From Oxalobacteraceae bacterium (GTDB lineage Bacteria > Pseudomonadota > Gammaproteobacteria > Burkholderiales > Burkholderiaceae_D), in contig OMID01000029.1 in the NCBI GenBank assembly GCA_900299005.1, positions 1 to 58,179 on the forward strand: a DNA stretch of 58,179 nucleotides. Direction: 5' to 3'. The first letter of the stretch is position 1. Each line of letters begins with the position of its first letter. A program made the position numbers and the translations under genes. The notes below the pieces were generated by a model. That model made no database searches. It saw only the letters and a list, made by a program, of their open reading frames with translations, and was not told the DNA's origin. Positions 52,884 to 58,179 of the stretch are shown here, one piece after another.

Positions 52884-54962
52884 ATGACCGCTACCTACCG
52901 CGAGCAGGGCGATATTGCCGTCATCACCCTGAACAACCCGCCTGTCAATGGCCTTGGCTACGACACCAGAAAGGGCATCGTCGAGGGTATTCTCCAGGCC
53001 AACGAGAATGCTGCCATCAGGGCCATTATCTTGGCAGGTGAGGGGAAAGGGTTTTCTGGGGGCGCGGACATACGCGAATTCAACACGCCCAAAGCTTTGC
53101 AGGAGCCATGGCTGCAAACGGTGATCCAAATCGTCGAAAACAGTGGCAAGCCGGTGATCGCCGCGATTCATGGCGTGGCCATGGGTGGTGGACTGGAGCT
53201 TGCGCTGGGCTGTCATTACCGCGTTGCGGTCGCGGGTGCGCAAATCGCTTTGCCCGAAGTGAAGCTGGGCATACTTCCCGGCGCAGGTGGCACACAACGT
53301 TTGCCGCGTATCCTGGGGCTTGAAACTGCGTTGAACATGATTGTCTCCGGAAATCCGGTGATGTCCGAAAAACTCGCAGGCACCAAGTTATTTGATCACA
53401 TGATCACGGGTGAACTAATGGCTGGTGCCATGGACTTTGCTCGGAAAGTCGCTGATGTTCGTCCTTTGCCAAAGGTGCGCGATATCAGCATCACCTATCC
53501 CAATGCGGATGGCTATCTCCAGTTTGCGCGCAACACCGTACGCACGGTGGCAGGTCCTTTCCCGGCTCCGCTCAAATGTGTTGATGCGGTGGCTGCTGCT
53601 GTGAACAAGAAATTCGACGATGGCCTCAAGGTGGAGCGCGATCTTTTCCTCGAATTGGTACAGACGTCTGAATCGAAGGCATTGCGACATGCCTTCTTCG
53701 GAGAACGCGCCGCGTCCAAGATTCCTGATGTGCCGGCTGACACGCCGCTACGCACGATACGCTCTGCCGCCGTCATTGGCGCTGGAACCATGGGAGGTGG
53801 GATCGCCATGAATTTTGCGAATGCAGGCATCCCTGTCAAGGTGCTTGAAGTAAAGCAGGAAGCGCTAGATAAAGGGATGAACATCCTGCGCAAAAATTAC
53901 GAGAACAGCATGAAAAAGGGTAAGCTCACCCAGGAGCAGCTCGAGAAGCGCCTGAGTCTGATCAGCGGCACGATGTCTTACGACGATATTGGTCAGGCAG
54001 ATATCGTAATTGAAGCCGTATTTGAAGATATGAGTGTTAAGGAAGTGGTATTCAAAAAACTCGACGAGGTAATGAAACCGGGCGCCATTCTCGCCTCCAA
54101 TACCTCGACGCTGGATATCGACAAAATAGCGGCATTTACCAAGCGCCCACAAGACGTGATTGGCACGCACTTTTTCAGCCCTGCCAATGTGATGAAATTG
54201 CTCGAAATCGTTCGTGGGGAAAAAACAGCGAAAGATGTGCTGGCGACGACGATGGCGTTGGCAAAGACGATACGCAAGACGGGTGTGGTATCCGGTGTGT
54301 GCGATGGTTTCATCGGTAATCGCATGGTCGAGCAATACATCCGTCAGGCTGGATTCCTGCTCGAAGAGGGTTGTTTGCCCGAACAGGTCGATAAGGCCAT
54401 TGAGAAGTTCGGTTTCGCCATGGGCCCTTTCCGCATGAGTGACCTCGCAGGGAATGATATAGGCTGGTACATCCGCAAGCGCCGATATGTCGAGAAGCCT
54501 GAAGTTACTTACTCGAAGGTTGCAGACCTCCTGTGTGAGAAGGGCAGGTTCGGACAAAAAACATCAGCCGGGTGGTATGACTACAAGCCTAACGATCGCA
54601 AAGCTTATCCGTCAGATGAAGTCAATCAGATGATCATTGCGCATTCAAAAGATCTTGGCATTGAGCATAGGAAAATCAGTGATCAGGAAATCATAGAGCG
54701 ATTAGTGTATGCCCTTGTCAATGAAGGGGCCCTGATCCTGGAGGAAGGAATCGCGATGAAAGCCTCAGATATCGATATGGTCTACCTGACTGGCTACGGT
54801 TTTCCGCTGTTTCGTGGCGGGCCGATGTTCTATGCCGATACGATCGGGTTATCCAATGTGCTGATGGCCATCAACCGCTATGGGAAAGGCCGTCATCCGG
54901 AAGCGTGGGTCCCGGCACCACTGCTGGTCAAACTCGCTGCGGAAAGCCAAGCATTCAACTAA
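52884..54962 (+). CDS. Bifunctional enoyl-CoA hydratase / 3-hydroxyacyl-CoA dehydrogenase (FadB-like)
   Basis: This 692-residue multifunctional beta-oxidation enzyme has an N-terminal crotonase domain with GFSGGADIREF and HGVAMGGGLELALGCHYRVA. The LPEVKLGILPGAGGTQRLPR segment supplies the second catalytic Glu. The C-terminal part has an NAD-binding motif VIGAGTMGGGIAMNFANAGI (about residue 295), SNTSTLDID and the catalytic His in IGTHFFSPANVMKLLEI, followed by two helical domains. It is the monomeric or peroxisomal-like form of about 700 residues. No thiolase is adjacent. Confidence 0.93.
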   Translation: MTATYREQGDIAVITLNNPPVNGLGYDTRKGIVEGILQANENAAIRAIILAGEGKGFSGGADIREFNTPKALQEPWLQTVIQIVENSGKPVIAAIHGVAMGGGLELALGCHYRVAVAGAQIALPEVKLGILPGAGGTQRLPRILGLETALNMIVSGNPVMSEKLAGTKLFDHMITGELMAGAMDFARKVADVRPLPKVRDISITYPNADGYLQFARNTVRTVAGPFPAPLKCVDAVAAAVNKKFDDGLKVERDLFLELVQTSESKALRHAFFGERAASKIPDVPADTPLRTIRSAAVIGAGTMGGGIAMNFANAGIPVKVLEVKQEALDKGMNILRKNYENSMKKGKLTQEQLEKRLSLISGTMSYDDIGQADIVIEAVFEDMSVKEVVFKKLDEVMKPGAILASNTSTLDIDKIAAFTKRPQDVIGTHFFSPANVMKLLEIVRGEKTAKDVLATTMALAKTIRKTGVVSGVCDGFIGNRMVEQYIRQAGFLLEEGCLPEQVDKAIEKFGFAMGPFRMSDLAGNDIGWYIRKRRYVEKPEVTYSKVADLLCEKGRFGQKTSAGWYDYKPNDRKAYPSDEVNQMIIAHSKDLGIEHRKISDQEIIERLVYALVNEGALILEEGIAMKASDIDMVYLTGYGFPLFRGGPMFYADTIGLSNVLMAINRYGKGRHPEAWVPAPLLVKLAAESQAFN

Positions 54963-55246
54963 GAGGCTTAGATGGATGCCTCCCGGAGTTCAAACGATTT
55001 TTTGCATGCTGATCACCCATGGTTGCCACCGCCGCTGTCGCGCTTAACAGATCAGTTTCTGGGAGATTGCGCTACCTCTAAATCGGTCTGAAAGTCAGTG
55101 TTCATGCGGGTTTACGGAAGATTGCAGGTTCGGCTAACGAGCCAGATTCCATCCTGTTTTGACAGTGATGACTTCTTGGTAGCTGACTTCCGCGGGCTAG
55201 GACCTGCAGCGATTCATCATTCATTGCTGGATCAGTCAGCGCTGAA

Positions 55247-56674
55247 TCAGTCAGTATCTCCTCGAATACTGGAAGCGGGTTTTTCAGCGGGATGGCTGCT
55301 GATGACTCTGGGGATTCCACTAGCACCCGCCGTATGCAAAACGACCGGTCTGCGCCACATCCTTGCAATGTACTCAAGTACCCTTTCGGCACGCCCAAGA
55401 TCTAGGCCGCTTCCATCGCTTTGATAATCGTGAGTCAGTTCAAGACTTCCATCAACATGAACTTTGTTCACAGCGATTCTTGGCGCTCCATAATTGAATC
55501 GCGAAGCCAGTAAAGCCTCTCTCAGCGAGAATATGTCTCTTTCAATGATACGAATACTCCCCTCGGAATTGGCTGTGTAAACAAAAAGTCCGAGTTTCTC
55601 TGCGAGTTCTTCTGTTAGGTAATTCCTGATGAAGCCAAAATCATCTTCTTCCCTGCATATCGCTCGGGCAGCCACAATGCCTTGTTTTTCAATAAGGTCT
55701 TCCCAGATCGAAAATCCCAGATGATAGGGGTTGATCGCCAGCGCCAGCTGATCATCTCCAGCGAAAGGACGTACTACATCCGAGTGTGCCTTGACCGCAG
55801 AAAGATATAACTCATCCGGCAGAAAATCGGCTTCGCGAAGTAAACGTGCATGCCAGTAGGATGCCCATCCCTCATTCATGATCTGACAGGCAAAAACAGG
55901 ATAAAAATAGAAAGATTCCTGCCGAACAGCAAGAAAAATATCACGCTCCCAACCGGCGAGCTCAGGTGCAAAGTGCGCAATAAACCAAAGCAAGTCATAT
56001 TCCGGCCGGCGAGGAAAGCATGGTGGAATGAGCGCATCATCCGTATCACGGCTCGGGGGCTGCGCGACAGGTAATTGCTGAAATTTATTTAAGAATGGAT
56101 TCGACATGACGGTGCGATCTGTTGCCGCTTCTTTGAAAGTAAGATCGCTTGCTTCACGATGCAGCCTCTGATTGATATCGATATGTGGCTCAAGAGCCAG
56201 CGCTGCATCGAGAACGGCCTCTACGCGCTGCTGACCATGAGTTTGCAGCGCTAATTCAATATTGTGTGCGCGTTCCGCCGCCGGTTCCAGTATGCGATTG
56301 CCAGCCATGTGCATAAATCTGGAAAATAAATGATTGTTTTTTACAAAATCTGCATGACCGATAACATGAGCAATCACTAGCGTGTTTTCCGCGATTGAAT
56401 TATCTCGAGCAAGATACGCATGGCAGGGATTACCGGGAAACATCACTTCAAAAATGCGTGAATGACCCATCCCCTGACGTATCAATTGATGAATGTAGCG
56501 CAAACCAAATGACCAATGTGGCATGCGGACTGGCAGGCCATAAACGGCGATTTCGGACATGAAATTATTCGGCACGATATCAAAATGAATCGGGTAATAA
56601 TCCAGTCCTGAACTTACCGCCAATTTTTCTAATTTCTCGGCATACACGGCCAGATTCATCCCATCGTGTTGCAT
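55247..56674 (-). CDS. SpoVR family protein (YcgB-like)
   Basis: This 475-residue soluble protein belongs to the SpoVR family. Conserved segments include YAEKLEKLAVSSGLDYYPIH at the start, MPHWSFGLRYIHQL, the segment YLARDNSIAENTLVIAHVIG with its His pair, and FACQIMNEGWASYWHARLLR. The start ATG (56674-56672) overlaps the stop of the DUF444 gene (TAATG), so upstream in-frame codons are rejected. In many proteobacteria SpoVR, DUF444 and PrkA form one operon induced by starvation. The biochemical role is unknown. Confidence 0.93.
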   Translation of the reverse strand: MQHDGMNLAVYAEKLEKLAVSSGLDYYPIHFDIVPNNFMSEIAVYGLPVRMPHWSFGLRYIHQLIRQGMGHSRIFEVMFPGNPCHAYLARDNSIAENTLVIAHVIGHADFVKNNHLFSRFMHMAGNRILEPAAERAHNIELALQTHGQQRVEAVLDAALALEPHIDINQRLHREASDLTFKEAATDRTVMSNPFLNKFQQLPVAQPPSRDTDDALIPPCFPRRPEYDLLWFIAHFAPELAGWERDIFLAVRQESFYFYPVFACQIMNEGWASYWHARLLREADFLPDELYLSAVKAHSDVVRPFAGDDQLALAINPYHLGFSIWEDLIEKQGIVAARAICREEDDFGFIRNYLTEELAEKLGLFVYTANSEGSIRIIERDIFSLREALLASRFNYGAPRIAVNKVHVDGSLELTHDYQSDGSGLDLGRAERVLEYIARMWRRPVVLHTAGASGIPRVISSHPAEKPASSIRGDTD

Positions 56675-57843
56675 TAGATGTGCTCCGACTGTGAAGAATC
56701 CTGCTGGAAGAATTGCCGGATGGCTTTCCACACGTCTTCCGGCTGATTTAAAACGCAGCTCCCAAGAGAGGCTCCGGATTGCTCGAGCTGTTTGCAAATC
56801 ATGCCCATCTCGGATTCCATCACTCTTGGGTTGCCGGGCGCGGTTTCGACATAGCCGACAAAATTCAGCATTGAGGTTAACTGGGTAAGTCCACTGATGG
56901 CAGCGTTTCTGTCCTCTGTAAAATTTTCCCCATCCGAAGCATAAAAAAAATAAATATTATGCTGTGATGGATCGTATTCCGATTTGATCATGTCCACAGC
57001 CCTATGGAAGGCCGTTGATGCACCGGTACCACCCGTTCCGGTAACTTGAAAAAATTCAGATTCGGAAAATTCCCAAGCTTGAGTGGTATGGGCAATAAAC
57101 CGCGTTTCTACCTTGCCATACTTGCGACGTATCCCTTCAAGTGCGAAAAAAAAGAAAGTCTTTGCCAGCTTGCGCTCAGCCTCGGTCATGCTTGCGGAAA
57201 CATCCAAACCAAAAATGACTACAGCACTAGTTGTTGGAGTTTGTTTGTGGATTAGCGGTCTGAAGCGTAAATCTTCATTGGAGAAAGGGACCGGATCATT
57301 TTGGATCGTCCTTCGTTTTACCGCTTCCTTTGCTGTGCGCCGTCTGTCTAGACGAGCGCGGGCACCGTGTTTGTCCCAGCCTTCGCGAGAAAACTCCTTA
57401 TCATGGAGAGCGGGTTTTCGTTTAGGCTGCAACTCCGGGAGCTTCAATTCATCCCATATCCAGTCAATGATGTCATCCACCTGGATCTCAAGCAGCAGGC
57501 GAACTTCGCCTTCGCCGCTGGCTGCGCGTACTTCACCATTATCTTGTCCCGGTTGTCCAGTTTGAAGCACTTCACCGGGCTGTGCCTGGCCCTGTCCCAC
57601 ATGATGCGCGTTGCTACGGCTTTTCTCTACCAGCCGGAATCGTGCATGCTCCAACACTCGCACCGGAACGTGGACCATGCGGTTTTCTGTGCCCGTAATG
57701 AGATCATTTCCACAAATAAGTCCTGGTAAATTCTGCTGTACGCTCTCGCGGATTTTTTCATTGTGCCTCAGCCAGTCGCGTGCCCCCCGTGAAAATAGGG
57801 CATACCAAGGAGAATCGGAAGAAATCGTGCTAGGCGTTTTCAT
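56674..57843 (-). CDS. DUF444 family protein (YeaH/YhbH), von Willebrand A-like
   Basis: This 389-residue cytoplasmic protein is of the YeaH/YhbH family. The N-terminal part is charged, with Gly/Gln-rich linkers. The C-terminal half has a von Willebrand A-like domain with a metal-site motif FGLDVSASMTEAERKLAKTF (DxSxS) and the segment FFQVTGTGGTGASTAFHRAV. It overlaps prkA upstream (ATGA) and the SpoVR gene downstream (TAATG), showing a translationally coupled operon. In E. coli YeaG and YeaH act together in nitrogen-starvation stress. Confidence 0.93.
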   Translation of the reverse strand: MKTPSTISSDSPWYALFSRGARDWLRHNEKIRESVQQNLPGLICGNDLITGTENRMVHVPVRVLEHARFRLVEKSRSNAHHVGQGQAQPGEVLQTGQPGQDNGEVRAASGEGEVRLLLEIQVDDIIDWIWDELKLPELQPKRKPALHDKEFSREGWDKHGARARLDRRRTAKEAVKRRTIQNDPVPFSNEDLRFRPLIHKQTPTTSAVVIFGLDVSASMTEAERKLAKTFFFFALEGIRRKYGKVETRFIAHTTQAWEFSESEFFQVTGTGGTGASTAFHRAVDMIKSEYDPSQHNIYFFYASDGENFTEDRNAAISGLTQLTSMLNFVGYVETAPGNPRVMESEMGMICKQLEQSGASLGSCVLNQPEDVWKAIRQFFQQDSSQSEHI

Positions 57844-58179
57844 TCCTGAGCCAGCAGAGTCGTCACATAATTCAATGCCTCCTGAGCACTGTGCTTGTCA
57901 TAGCCATATTCGTTAACCAGTCGCTGCTCGACCACAGATATCTTGTGGCGGACTTCTTCGTCCGGACGAGCGCTTGAACTGACTAACCTCAGTACATCGC
58001 GCCGCTGCTCGAATAGATACTGTTGAACAGCATTATGAAGTTGTGCATGACTATCCATTGTAAATTTTTCTCCACGCTTGTAAGCAGCCATCGCCTTGCG
58101 CACCACTTCCTGTCTGAATGATTGTTTCCCTGAATCTGAGATATGAATTTTCTCCTCAACGGATCTGAGGAAGCGTTCA
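57840..58179 (-). CDS. prkA: PrkA/YeaG-type serine protein kinase, C-terminal fragment
   Basis: The window holds the last 112 codons, reading from the right edge ERFLRSVEEKIHISDSGKQS and on to VRKAMAAYKRGEKFTMDSHA. The protein ends NYVTTLLAQE. This matches the C-terminal kinase-like region of PrkA (about 640 residues in full), an AAA+-plus-kinase protein linked to stress and starvation. The 5' part is outside the window. It overlaps the DUF444 gene by four bases. Confidence 0.85.
   Translation of the reverse strand, partial: ERFLRSVEEKIHISDSGKQSFRQEVVRKAMAAYKRGEKFTMDSHAQLHNAVQQYLFEQRRDVLRLVSSSARPDEEVRHKISVVEQRLVNEYGYDKHSAQEALNYVTTLLAQE

Noticed and set aside
55098-55424. Possible plus-strand gene of 108 codons after fadB.
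   Set aside because: It overlaps the C-terminal coding part of the SpoVR gene on the other strand and has no start signal.

Overview
The window looks like chromosomal DNA of a betaproteobacterium, most likely of the order Burkholderiales. The evidence is gene order and protein type, not a database search: tsaB-rimI-udg-DUF1853-lplT-alr-radA, tig-clpP-clpX-lon-hupB-tRNA-Val-tRNA-Asp-ppiD, and purL facing ppiC-bolA-yciB-msrB-selO are arrangements familiar from that order. Base composition is moderately GC rich and coding density is high. Most of the window is core genome.

Layout. Positions 1-4300 carry a truncated LysR regulator, a MarC-type membrane protein, an exported molybdopterin-binding oxidoreductase subunit without its usual iron-sulphur partner, and a thioredoxin-like protein. 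Positions 4341-11147 hold tRNA modification (tsaB), rimI, a family 4 uracil-DNA glycosylase, a DUF1853 protein, lplT, alr and radA. Positions 11206-14251 (minus strand) encode the three-enzyme squalene route HpnC-HpnD-HpnE. A two-gene RND efflux pump (14470-18710) is followed by tRNA-Leu and the protein quality-control block tig-clpP-clpX-lon, then hupB, tRNA-Val, tRNA-Asp and ppiD. In this sequence ppiD is interrupted by an in-frame amber codon.

From 28516 to 36474 come mnmH, a GDSL esterase, a YbbA-like ABC ATPase, the fused NAD(P)HX repair enzyme, dadA, an unrecognised two-part gene (34152-35144) whose halves lie in one frame separated by a single TAG, and an amidase. purL (36635-40648) converges on a minus-strand group selO-msrB-yciB-bolA-ppiC. 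Positions 44635-54962 form a same-direction catabolic and transport cluster: acyl-CoA ligase, LivH, LivM, LivG, LivF, two periplasmic binding proteins, and a FadB-like beta-oxidation enzyme. The window ends with the minus-strand PrkA-DUF444-SpoVR operon, with prkA cut by the window edge.

The most interesting observations are: (1) the LivG/LivF ATPases carry changes (Walker A Lys to Arg in LivF, signature Gly to Ala in LivG) that would fall in the same composite ATP site, predicting an asymmetric transporter; (2) two intergenic copies of a structured repeat of about 100 bp; (3) two genes split by a single in-frame TAG; (4) the unrecognised gene at 34152-35144. No CRISPR array, prophage, transposase or complete insertion sequence was seen.
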